Assembly: GCF_001014645.1 (NCBI RefSeq)
Contig: NZ_LASZ01000013.1
Coordinates: forward strand, 29,854 to 93,853
Length of the DNA stretch: 64,000 nt
Direction of reading: 5' to 3'
Source: Luteimonas sp. FCS-9
GTDB lineage: Bacteria > Pseudomonadota > Gammaproteobacteria > Xanthomonadales > Xanthomonadaceae
This document shows, in pieces, positions 35,060 to 42,526 of this stretch; position 1 is the first letter of the stretch; every line of letters begins with the position of its first letter. The position numbers were made by a program, and so were the translations under genes. The notes under the pieces are model-generated. The model was not told where the DNA came from. It searched no databases and saw only the letters and a list, made by a program, of their open reading frames with translations.

Positions 35060-35524
35060 ATGGCAAGTCCACGACTTCAGATCGGCCGTCATTCCGTCCA
35101 AGGGGCGCTGTACGTCGTCACCGCCACCACGTACGGCCGCGTGCCCTGGCTGCAGGATCCGCTCTACGCCCGGATCGTCCGCCACGAGATCGAGGCCTGC
35201 GAACGGCACGGCTGGCTGCGGTCGCAGGCCTGGGTCCTGCTGCCCGATCAGCTGCATTGGCTATTCGAACTGCGCGCACCGATGCTCGGACAGGTCATGC
35301 AGACCTTCAAGTCGCAGAGCGCCTGTGCGATCCGCGGCCGCGCCCGCGGCGCCGGGTCGATCTGGCAGCCGGGCTACGCCGACCGCAGGCTGCGCCGGGA
35401 CGACGACCTGGCCGACCAGGTGCGCGACCTCGTCGCCCAGCCGCTCCGCACCGGCCTGGTCGAGCGCCTGCGCGACCACGCGCACTGGTGGGCGCGCGAC
35501 ATCGATACCGTGACAGGGTTGTAG
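35060..35524 (+). CDS. REP-associated tyrosine transposase (RAYT), probably inactive
   Basis: 154 residues, Y1/HUH transposase fold of the REP-associated type. Landmarks are YVVTATTYGRVPW, WVLLPDQLHWLFEL, VMQTFKSQSA, GSIWQPGYADRRLRRDDDL and QVRDLVAQPLRTGLVERL. Active members read PDHLHW for the HUH metal site; here the first His is Gln. In the last motif the family has RYIVANP with the catalytic Tyr; here it is RDLVAQP, so the Tyr appears to be Asp. A silenced or repurposed enzyme is likely. Start ATG 35060 is chosen since homologous-looking sequence begins there; its ribosome site is poor. Confidence 0.8.
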   Translation: MASPRLQIGRHSVQGALYVVTATTYGRVPWLQDPLYARIVRHEIEACERHGWLRSQAWVLLPDQLHWLFELRAPMLGQVMQTFKSQSACAIRGRARGAGSIWQPGYADRRLRRDDDLADQVRDLVAQPLRTGLVERLRDHAHWWARDIDTVTGL

Positions 35525-35762
35525 ATCGCGTTTCAGTCAAGCACCCGGGACGGATCAACCAGTGCCCGTTGCACCAGCGGTTAACGCATCTGGCATCCCG
35601 CGCCGAAGACGCTGCGGTGCAACTGCTGCGCACCGATGGGATTTGCAGCCGCCGGTTAAGGATCGCGTCCGACTACCAACGAGAATCGAAACTTCGCGCT
35701 CATGAACTCGAACGGATCGTCGAGATGAACCTGGAAGCCCTCATAATATGCGCGGTATCCAC

Positions 35763-35789
35763 CCGACCGCCCCTTCACGGAGCGGCCGG
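35763..35789 (-). terminator. Stem-loop after the small secreted-peptide gene
   Basis: On the plus strand CCGACCGCCCC (35763-35773), loop TTCAC, GGAGCGGCCGG (35779-35789). All 11 positions can pair on the minus-strand transcript, two of them as G-U. It begins nine bases after the stop codon at 35798. No U tract follows, so termination would be weak or Rho-aided. Confidence 0.5.
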
Positions 35790-35797
35790 GTACATGG

Positions 35798-36019
35798 TTA
35801 GAGATAGATACACTGTCCGTTATTGCCGCAGACGGCAATCCGCTCCCATCTGCCGTTGATGCACTGATAGATGGCACCACCGTTGCGGTTCGGGACGAAC
35901 TCGGTAGCGCTTTCGTTCTCTGCCGTGCAGGGCGTGGCCGGCGCAGCGAGAGCAGAACCTGTCAGACCCAGGCAAATTACGATAAACGCAATCGGAATCC
36001 AGCGAGCGGACATCTTCAT
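35798..36019 (-). CDS. Small secreted cysteine-containing protein, unknown
   Basis: 73 residues. The Sec signal peptide (IPIAFIVICLGLTGSALA) has a likely cleavage after residue 25, leaving a mature protein of about 48 residues with four cysteines, two in the ending CGNNGQC, and a YQCINGRWERIAVC segment suggestive of a small disulfide-bonded domain. AAGGAGA lies eight bases before ATG 36019, the best ribosome site in this region. Base use is clearly less GC-rich than the neighbours, which suggests acquisition. A stem-loop follows the stop. No family recognised; toxin, adhesin fragment or bacteriocin-like roles are all unproven. Confidence 0.72.
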   Translation of the reverse strand: MKMSARWIPIAFIVICLGLTGSALAAPATPCTAENESATEFVPNRNGGAIYQCINGRWERIAVCGNNGQCIYL

Positions 36020-36077
36020 ACTTATCTCTCCTTGAAGTGAATGCTGCTCAGGTGCCGCACTTTCCTTCGATCAGCAG

Positions 36078-36106
36078 CGACTCGGGGTGGAGGCGGCAAA
36101 TCCGCC
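36078..36106. repeat. CGACTCSGGGTGGAGGCG element, copy 1
   Basis: CGACTCGGGGTGGAGGCGG, whose last bases open a short hairpin (GGCGG, loop CAAAT, CCGCC). A copy matching 17 of 19 bases, also ending in a GGCG..CGCC hairpin, is at 57897-57922. Both are intergenic. Confidence 0.5.
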
Positions 36107-36222
36107 GAGGCCGCGGCTCAGTCTAGCAGTACGAATCAGCGACGACCCAGCCCCTGTTTCGGACTGCGACGCAGCATTGAATAGCTTTAAAACATCGATG
36201 AGACACGAACGCGCCGACCGCA

Positions 36223-39200
36223 TCATCCAGAGCGCAACGCCGCGACCCGCGTCGCGAGCTTCTTCGCCGACACCCCGCCCTTCGCACCCAGTTCCTGCGC
36301 GAACAGCGAAACGCGCAGTTCCTCGATGTCCCAGCGCAGCGCCTGCCACTGCGCATCGTCGGCCCGTCCGCGGGCGGCGGCGTCGAGCAGCGCGTCGACG
36401 AACGGCTTGACGTCGAGCATGCGCTGCTGGTCGCGCTGCGGGTCGCGCAGCGCGCGCTCGGCGCGCAGCGACAGCGCGCGCAACCAGCGCGGGTACTCGG
36501 CCAGCGCGTCCGCGGGCACGTCGCGCAGGAAGCCTGGCGGCGCCAGCGCGGCGAGCTGGGCCTGCATGTCGTCGAGATTCGCGCGCGCCCAGCCCATCAG
36601 CTTCGAATCCAGCCGGCCGCGGATCTCGGCGACGAGGTCGAGGATCGCCTCGGCGCGCCGCAGTCGCGCCATCGCCTCACCGAACAGGGCCTTGCCGACC
36701 GCGTCGCGATGCGCGGCGAACGCATCGGTATCGCGGATCGCCTCCAGGCCGTCGTCGAGCAGTGCGGCGAGCGCGCCCTCGACCAGGTCCTCGCGCAGCC
36801 GGTCGCCCGGTTTGTCAGCCGCGCGCGGCGCGCTGGATTCGATCGCCGCGTACAGCAGCGCCGTCTTCGGCGCCACCGGCAGTTGCTTGCGTGCCTGGCG
36901 TACGCGATCGGCCAGCGCGATGCGCAGCAGGCGGCGCACCCCCTGCGGATGCAGCCGCCGCGCATGCGCCGCGTCGGCGTGCACGGCCAGCGAGACGCTC
37001 TCACCGTCGTCCTGCAGCGCCGGATACGCCGGCAGCCCGCCGGCCCCGGCGATCGACACAGGGACCGGCGTGTCCGGGAACGTCGTCAGGCCGTGCTGCT
37101 GCAGGCCGTCGGCGGCGTGGGCGGCGAACGCGCGCGCCGCACGCTCGCCGAAGCGCGCACGCAACGCGTCGAGGTCGCGCGACTCGGCCAGTACGGTCCG
37201 CGCCTTGCGGTCGCGTCCCACGTCGACCAGCCGCAGGTTCGCGCGCAGGTGCGGTTCGAGCGCCGTCTCGTCGAAGTCGACCGCCGCGATCTCCACGCCG
37301 CTGAGCTTCTTCAGAAAACGCGCCAACGTACCCGCGAACGCGTCCGCATCGCCCTCGCGCCAGGCCTGCGCGAACGCGCGCGCGAAATCGGGCGCGGGCA
37401 CGAAGTTGCGGCGCAGCGCCTTCGGCAGGCTGCGGATCAGCGCAGCCGCCTTGTCCTCGACGAAGCCCGGCGCCAGCCACGACAGCCGCGCCGGGTCGAT
37501 CGCGTTGAGCAGGTGCAGCGGGACCGAGACCGTCATGCCGTCGTCGGGCGCGCCCGGCTCGAACCGGTACGACACCGCGAGCCGCGCGTCGCCCAGCGCG
37601 ATGAAGGCCGGGAACAGCTCGGCGTCGACGCCATCGGCGACCAGAAGATCGTCGCGGCTCCACTCGAGCGCGCGTCTGGCGGCTTCCGGCGCCTTGCGAT
37701 ACCAGGCATCGAGCGCCTGCGCCGACAGCACGTCGGCCGGGAGGCGCTGCGCGTACCACTGCGCCATCCAGTCCTCGTCGACGACCAACCCGCTGCGGCG
37801 CAGCTTGGCCTCCTCCTCGCGCGCCTGCGCCAGCGTGCGCAGGTTGCGTTCGAGGAAGCCCGCGCGCAGGTCGATCTCCCCGGTCGCCAGGCCGTCGCGC
37901 AGGAACAGCGCGCGCGCCTCGTCGGGATGGAGACGGCCATAGTCCACCGGCTTCTTCGGCGCGAGCACGAGGCCGAAAAGCGAGATCTGCTCACTGGCGA
38001 TCACCCGCCCCTGCGCGCGCGACCAGCGCGGGTCGTGATGGCGCCGCGACAGCAGGTGGCCGAGCTCGGCGATCACCCAGTCGGGCTCGATCCCGGCATT
38101 GGTGAGCGCCCAGACCTTCTCGGTGTCGAGCAGCGTCGCCGACAGCACCCACGGCGGCGGCTTCTTCGCCAGCGGCGAGCCGGGAAACAGCTGGAAGCGG
38201 CGGCCGCGCGGTCCCTCGTATTGGCCCGTATGGCGCCCGCCGCCCGCGGGATCGGCACGGTGGCCGATCTGCGTCGGCAGGCCCGCGATCAGCGCGCGGT
38301 GCAGCGCGACGTCGGCGCGCGACGGTCCGTGCGTCCGCGCGCCCTTGGCCGCGTCGCCATCGGGCGCGTCCGGCGGCGCGCCGACCTTCCAGCCCAGGTC
38401 CTCGCATTGCAGCTTGAGCTGCCGGTGCAGCTCGCGCCACTCGCGCATGCGCAGAAACCCGAGGAAATGCCGGTCGCACCACTTGCGCAGTTGCGACTGG
38501 GTCAGGTCCTCGTGCGCCTGCCGGTAGGCGTCCCAGAGCCGGACGATGCCGGCGAACTCCGAGCGCGGATCGGCGAACGTCGCATGCGCGGCATCGGCCG
38601 CCGCGCGCTGGTCGGCCGGCCGCTCGCGCGGGTCCTGGATGCCCAGGAACGACGCGATCGCAAGCATCTCGTGCAGACAGCCATGGTGGTCCGCCGCGAC
38701 CAGCATGCGCGCCAGCTTGGCGTCGATCGGCAGCCGCGCCATCGTGCGGCCATGCGCGGTCAACCGGCGTGCCGCATCGATCGCACCCAGTTCGCTCAGC
38801 TGCTGCCAGCCGTCGGCGACCGCACGCGGATCGGGCGGCTCGACAAACGGGAAGTCCGCGATCGGATCGCCGCCGGCCGGGCGCGCATCGTCCCCGCCCC
38901 GCCGGCCGCGCCGGCCGCGCGGCTCGCCGTCGCCGCCCAGCCCCAGCGAGAGCATCCGCAGGATCACCCCGGCCAGCGCCGCACGCCGGATCTCGGGGTC
39001 GGTGAAGCGCGGCCGCGCGGCGAAGTCCGCCTCGGAGAACAGGCGGAAGCAGACGCCCGGCGCGATGCGACCGCAGCGCCCCTTGCGCTGGTCGGCACTG
39101 GCCTGGCTGATCGGCTCGATGTGCAGACGGTCGAGCTTCTGCCGCGGGCTGTAGCGCTTGACGCGCGCCAAGCCCGGATCGACCACGTAATGGATACGCG

Positions 39201-40338
39201 GCACGGTCAGCGAGGTCTCGGCGACGTTGGTGGCCAGCACGATGCGCCGCAGCGGGCCGGGATTGAACACCCGGTCCTGGTCGCGCGCCGACAGCCGCGC
39301 ATACAGCGGCAGGATCTCGGTGTGCCGGTACCTGCGGCGTTCGAGCGCCTGGTGCGCGTCGCGGATCTCGCGCTCGCCGGGCAGGAAGATCAGCGTGTCG
39401 CCGGTGCCGCGCTCGCCCATGATCTCGTCGCAGGCCGCGAGGATGCCGTCGAGCACCGACACATCGGGGTCGGCGTCGGCTTTCGCCTGCCCGCCCGGCG
39501 CCCCGGTCGTCCCGGCCGCGGACGTCGCCGATGCCGGCGCTTCGCCAAGCGGCCGGTAGCGCACCTCGACCGGATAGCCGCGCCCCTCGACGTCGACGAC
39601 CGGCGCATCGCCGAAGTGCGCCGAGAAGCGCGCGGTGTCGATCGTCGCCGAGGTGACGATCAGCTTCAGGTCCGGGCGCCGCGCCAGCAGCTGCCGAAGG
39701 TAGCCGAGCAGGAAATCGATGTTGAGGCTGCGCTCGTGCGCCTCGTCGACGATCAGGGTGTCGTAGGCCGACAGCCAGCGGTCGGACGCGATCTCGGCCA
39801 GCAGGATGCCGTCGGTCATGAACTTGATCGCGGTCTCGGGACCGACGTTGTCGTTGAAGCGCACCTGGTAGCCCACCGCGCCGCCGATCGGCACCTGCAG
39901 TTCCTCGGCCACGCGCCGGGCGACGGTGCGCGCGGCGATGCGCCGCGGCTGGGTACAGCCGATCATGCCCGCCGCGCCGCGCCCTGCGGCCAGGCACAGC
40001 TTGGGCAGCTGCGTGGTCTTGCCCGAGCCCGTCTCGCCGGCCACCACCACGACCTGGTGGGCCCGGATCAACGCGACGATCTCCTCGGCCTTGCCGGCGA
40101 TCGGCAATGCAGGATCGACCGTGGCCCGGGGCAGCCGGCGCGCACGCGCCTCGCGCTGCGCGACCGAGGCCTGCAAGCGCGCGGCGAACGCCTCGCGCGC
40201 CGCGTCGTCGCGGGACGCGCGCCGCCACCGAGACCACAGTCCCAGCAGCGGCCCGCGATCGCGGGCGCAAGCCGCGTCGATCGTCTCGCGCGCCCGGCTC
40301 AACGCCGCATTCACCTCGTTGTCGCTGGAATACTGCAT
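36223..40338 (-). CDS. hrpA: ATP-dependent RNA helicase HrpA
   Basis: 1371-residue DEAH helicase; in E. coli HrpA rescues stalled or collided ribosomes. Walker A is AGETGSGKTTQLPK, followed by CTQPRRIAARTVA, VDEAHERSLNIDFLLGYL, SATIDTARFSAHF, ATNVAETSLTVP and QRKGRCGRIAPGVCFRLF. HA2 and OB-like domains follow, then the long HrpA-specific C-terminal half. Start ATG 40338 (MQYSSDNEV) was preferred; an upstream ATG at 40413 would overlap the dps promoter region. It is divergent from dps. About 200 bp downstream, up to 36020, carries no visible terminator. Confidence 0.94.
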   Translation of the reverse strand: MQYSSDNEVNAALSRARETIDAACARDRGPLLGLWSRWRRASRDDAAREAFAARLQASVAQREARARRLPRATVDPALPIAGKAEEIVALIRAHQVVVVAGETGSGKTTQLPKLCLAAGRGAAGMIGCTQPRRIAARTVARRVAEELQVPIGGAVGYQVRFNDNVGPETAIKFMTDGILLAEIASDRWLSAYDTLIVDEAHERSLNIDFLLGYLRQLLARRPDLKLIVTSATIDTARFSAHFGDAPVVDVEGRGYPVEVRYRPLGEAPASATSAAGTTGAPGGQAKADADPDVSVLDGILAACDEIMGERGTGDTLIFLPGEREIRDAHQALERRRYRHTEILPLYARLSARDQDRVFNPGPLRRIVLATNVAETSLTVPRIHYVVDPGLARVKRYSPRQKLDRLHIEPISQASADQRKGRCGRIAPGVCFRLFSEADFAARPRFTDPEIRRAALAGVILRMLSLGLGGDGEPRGRRGRRGGDDARPAGGDPIADFPFVEPPDPRAVADGWQQLSELGAIDAARRLTAHGRTMARLPIDAKLARMLVAADHHGCLHEMLAIASFLGIQDPRERPADQRAAADAAHATFADPRSEFAGIVRLWDAYRQAHEDLTQSQLRKWCDRHFLGFLRMREWRELHRQLKLQCEDLGWKVGAPPDAPDGDAAKGARTHGPSRADVALHRALIAGLPTQIGHRADPAGGGRHTGQYEGPRGRRFQLFPGSPLAKKPPPWVLSATLLDTEKVWALTNAGIEPDWVIAELGHLLSRRHHDPRWSRAQGRVIASEQISLFGLVLAPKKPVDYGRLHPDEARALFLRDGLATGEIDLRAGFLERNLRTLAQAREEEAKLRRSGLVVDEDWMAQWYAQRLPADVLSAQALDAWYRKAPEAARRALEWSRDDLLVADGVDAELFPAFIALGDARLAVSYRFEPGAPDDGMTVSVPLHLLNAIDPARLSWLAPGFVEDKAAALIRSLPKALRRNFVPAPDFARAFAQAWREGDADAFAGTLARFLKKLSGVEIAAVDFDETALEPHLRANLRLVDVGRDRKARTVLAESRDLDALRARFGERAARAFAAHAADGLQQHGLTTFPDTPVPVSIAGAGGLPAYPALQDDGESVSLAVHADAAHARRLHPQGVRRLLRIALADRVRQARKQLPVAPKTALLYAAIESSAPRAADKPGDRLREDLVEGALAALLDDGLEAIRDTDAFAAHRDAVGKALFGEAMARLRRAEAILDLVAEIRGRLDSKLMGWARANLDDMQAQLAALAPPGFLRDVPADALAEYPRWLRALSLRAERALRDPQRDQQRMLDVKPFVDALLDAAARGRADDAQWQALRWDIEELRVSLFAQELGAKGGVSAKKLATRVAALRSG

Positions 40339-40427
40339 CACGCTTGCGAATCCGCTCCCAGGTCTCATATTCGTTCGCGAAGGCCGCGTATTGTGGCCGC
40401 AATCCCATCCCACAGGAGTCGTCGACC

Positions 40428-41000
40428 ATGGCCAAGGCCAAAACCAAATCCGCGTCCAAGTCCAGCCCGAAGCGTTCGGCGGTCGCGCCCGCCGTGGCGT
40501 CGCCCGATGCGCGCTCGACCGCGCCGGCCATCGATATCGGGATCGACGACGAGGATCGCAAGCAGGTCGCCCAGCACCTGTCGGTCTTCCTCGCCGATGC
40601 CTACACGCTGTACCTGAAGACCCACAACTTCCACTGGAACGTCACCGGTCCGATGTTCAATGCGCTGCACGCGATGTTCGAGGGCCAGTACACCGAGCAG
40701 TGGAACGCGCTGGACGAGATCGCCGAGCGCATCCGCGCCCTGGGCTACAACGCGCCGGGCTCGTACGCCGAGTTCATCGAGCTGAGCTCGATCAAGGAGG
40801 AGCCCGGCCTGGAGAAGTCGCCCGACTGGCGCGAGATGGTGCGCCAGCTGGTGCTGGGCAACGAGGCGGTGTGCCGCAGCGCCCGCCAGGCGATCGAGGT
40901 CGCCGACGATGCCGACGACGATCCGACCGAGGACCTGCTGACCCAGCGCCTGCAGACCCACGAGAAGAACGCCTGGATGCTGCGCTCCCTGCTCCAGTAG
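40428..41000 (+). CDS. dps: Dps-like ferritin, DNA-protecting protein
   Basis: 190-residue member of the Dps family, which oxidises and stores iron with peroxide and can coat DNA. A Lys/Ser/Ala-rich N-terminal tail (1-35) suited to DNA binding precedes the four-helix core. The ferroxidase motif is complete: HNFHWNVTGPMFNALH, with EGQYTEQWNALDEIAERIRALG supplying the paired Asp/Glu. AGGAG lies eight bases before ATG 40428. The stop codon TAG is itself the end of a GTAG tetranucleotide that starts a REP-like hairpin. A weak -10 (TATTGT) is at 40389-40394. Confidence 0.94.
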   Translation: MAKAKTKSASKSSPKRSAVAPAVASPDARSTAPAIDIGIDDEDRKQVAQHLSVFLADAYTLYLKTHNFHWNVTGPMFNALHAMFEGQYTEQWNALDEIAERIRALGYNAPGSYAEFIELSSIKEEPGLEKSPDWREMVRQLVLGNEAVCRSARQAIEVADDADDDPTEDLLTQRLQTHEKNAWMLRSLLQ

Positions 41001-41051
41001 GAGCGCGTGTTCGCGCGCGATCAAGCCGCAGGACTGCTTGATCGCGCGCGA
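40997..41051. repeat. GTAG-headed REP-like element with 16-bp perfect inverted repeat
   Basis: GTAG (40997-41000, containing the dps stop codon) is followed by GCGCG-TGTT-CGCGC (41003-41016). A second, overlapping structure pairs TCGCGCGCGATCAAGC (41011-41026) with GCTTGATCGCGCGCGA (41036-41051), 16 perfect pairs around a nine-base loop. It lies between the convergent dps and symporter genes and could block read-through from both sides. Confidence 0.75.
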
Positions 41052-41090
41052 TATCGCGGTCCCGATCGCCTCCCTGCGCGCCGATGCCGC

Positions 41091-42479
41091 CTACGCGGAA
41101 CGATCGCCCGCGAGGGGCCCGTCGTCCGGTCCGTCGACCTCGCCGCGCGAGACCAGCGCCGCGATGCCCAGATCGCCGGTCACGTTGACCGTCGTGCGGC
41201 ACATGTCCAGGAAGTGGTTGACGCCCAGCACCAGGCCGATGCCCTCGGCCGGCACGCCGACCATCGTGCAGATCAGCGCCACCACCGGCAGCGAGCCCGA
41301 CGGCACGCCCGCGGTGCCGATGCCGCCCAGGATGCAGACCAGCATCACCAGCACCTGCTGGCCGATCGACAGGTCGACGCCGAAGAACTGCGCCAGGAAG
41401 ATCACCGTCACGCCCTCGAACAGCGCGGTGCCGTTCTGGTTGGCGGTTGCCCCGATCGTCAGCACGAAGCGCGAGACCTTGCGCGGCAGCTTCAGCTTTT
41501 CGTCGGCCACGCGCAGCGCCGTGGGCAGCGTGGCGTTGCTCGATGCGGTCGAGAACGACATCAGCATCGCCTCCTGCACGCCGCGGTAGAACGCGAGCGG
41601 CGACCAGCCGCCGACCAGCCGCAGCGCCAGCGAGTACGTCACCAGCATGTGCAACGCCAGCGCACCGACCACCACCGCGACATAGGCGCCCAGGCGGAGC
41701 AGCAGGTCCCAGCCGAACAGCACCGCCAGGTTGAACATGAAGCAGAACACCGCGATCGGCGCCAGCCGGATCACCAGCCCGATCAGCGTCATCGAGACCT
41801 CGAACAGCCCTTCGATGCCCCGCTTGAGCGCGGCCGCGGCGTCGGATTTCGTCAGCACCAAGCCGATGCCGAACATCAGCGCGAAGAACATCAGCGCCAG
41901 GATGTTGGCATTGTCCGACGCCGCGCCGACCACGTTCTGCGGCACGATCGACAGCAGCATCTCCATGCCCTTGGCGCCGCTGCGGCTGTCGCTGACGATC
42001 GCCTCGGTACGTTGCGCGCTCTCGGCCAGCAGTTGCTGCGCGAGCGCCGGGTCGACGCCGGCGCCCGGCCGGAACAGATTGACCATCACCAGGCCGAGCA
42101 GCACCGCCAGGCCCGACAGCACGATCGTCCAGGCCAGCGTGCGCCAGCCGATCCGCCCCAGCGAGGCGACGTCGCCCATCTCCGACACGCCCACGACCAG
42201 TGCCGAGAACAGCAGCGGCACGATCAGCATGAAGATCAGGCTCAGGAACAGCGTGCCCAGCGGCTCGGTGACCCAGGCCACGAAGCTCGCCACCAGCGGG
42301 CGGCATTGCCAGGACGGCTCGGCGGCGGCGCAGGCGGCCGATGCCGGATCGGCGAGCGTCCAGGCCGACAGGCCGGTGTAGTGGGCGACCAGGCCGAGCA
42401 GCAGGCCGGCGGCGAATCCGATCGCGATCTTCCAGTGCAGCGGCAGACGGGCGCGGTCGGATGCGAGCGGTCTGGACAT
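41091..42479 (-). CDS. Dicarboxylate/amino acid:cation symporter (SDF/DAACS family)
   Basis: 462-residue multi-pass transporter of the GltP/DctA superfamily. Landmarks are the serine-rich re-entrant loop MSFSTASSNATLP, GATANQNGTALFEG in the position of the NMDGT motif, and LGVNHFLDMCRTTVNVTGD near the end. The canonical NMDGT is NQNGT here, a variant that may alter sodium coupling or substrate, so glutamate/aspartate/C4-dicarboxylate specificity is not assured. Start ATG 42479. The 3' end faces dps across the REP-like hairpin. Confidence 0.9.
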   Translation of the reverse strand: MSRPLASDRARLPLHWKIAIGFAAGLLLGLVAHYTGLSAWTLADPASAACAAAEPSWQCRPLVASFVAWVTEPLGTLFLSLIFMLIVPLLFSALVVGVSEMGDVASLGRIGWRTLAWTIVLSGLAVLLGLVMVNLFRPGAGVDPALAQQLLAESAQRTEAIVSDSRSGAKGMEMLLSIVPQNVVGAASDNANILALMFFALMFGIGLVLTKSDAAAALKRGIEGLFEVSMTLIGLVIRLAPIAVFCFMFNLAVLFGWDLLLRLGAYVAVVVGALALHMLVTYSLALRLVGGWSPLAFYRGVQEAMLMSFSTASSNATLPTALRVADEKLKLPRKVSRFVLTIGATANQNGTALFEGVTVIFLAQFFGVDLSIGQQVLVMLVCILGGIGTAGVPSGSLPVVALICTMVGVPAEGIGLVLGVNHFLDMCRTTVNVTGDLGIAALVSRGEVDGPDDGPLAGDRSA

Positions 42480-42526
42480 GGCGGGGTCGCTGCGGGAAAG
42501 TCGCCGAGGCTAGCAGGAAGTGCGGC

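Noticed and set aside
35568..35623. Inverted repeat GTTGCACC ... GGTGCAAC (40 bases apart) considered as an integron attC site or transposon end
   Set aside because: The GTT/AAC boxes are in the wrong orientation for attC, the inner L boxes are missing, no integrase is near, and no target duplication was found. It may be a minor palindrome downstream of the RAYT.
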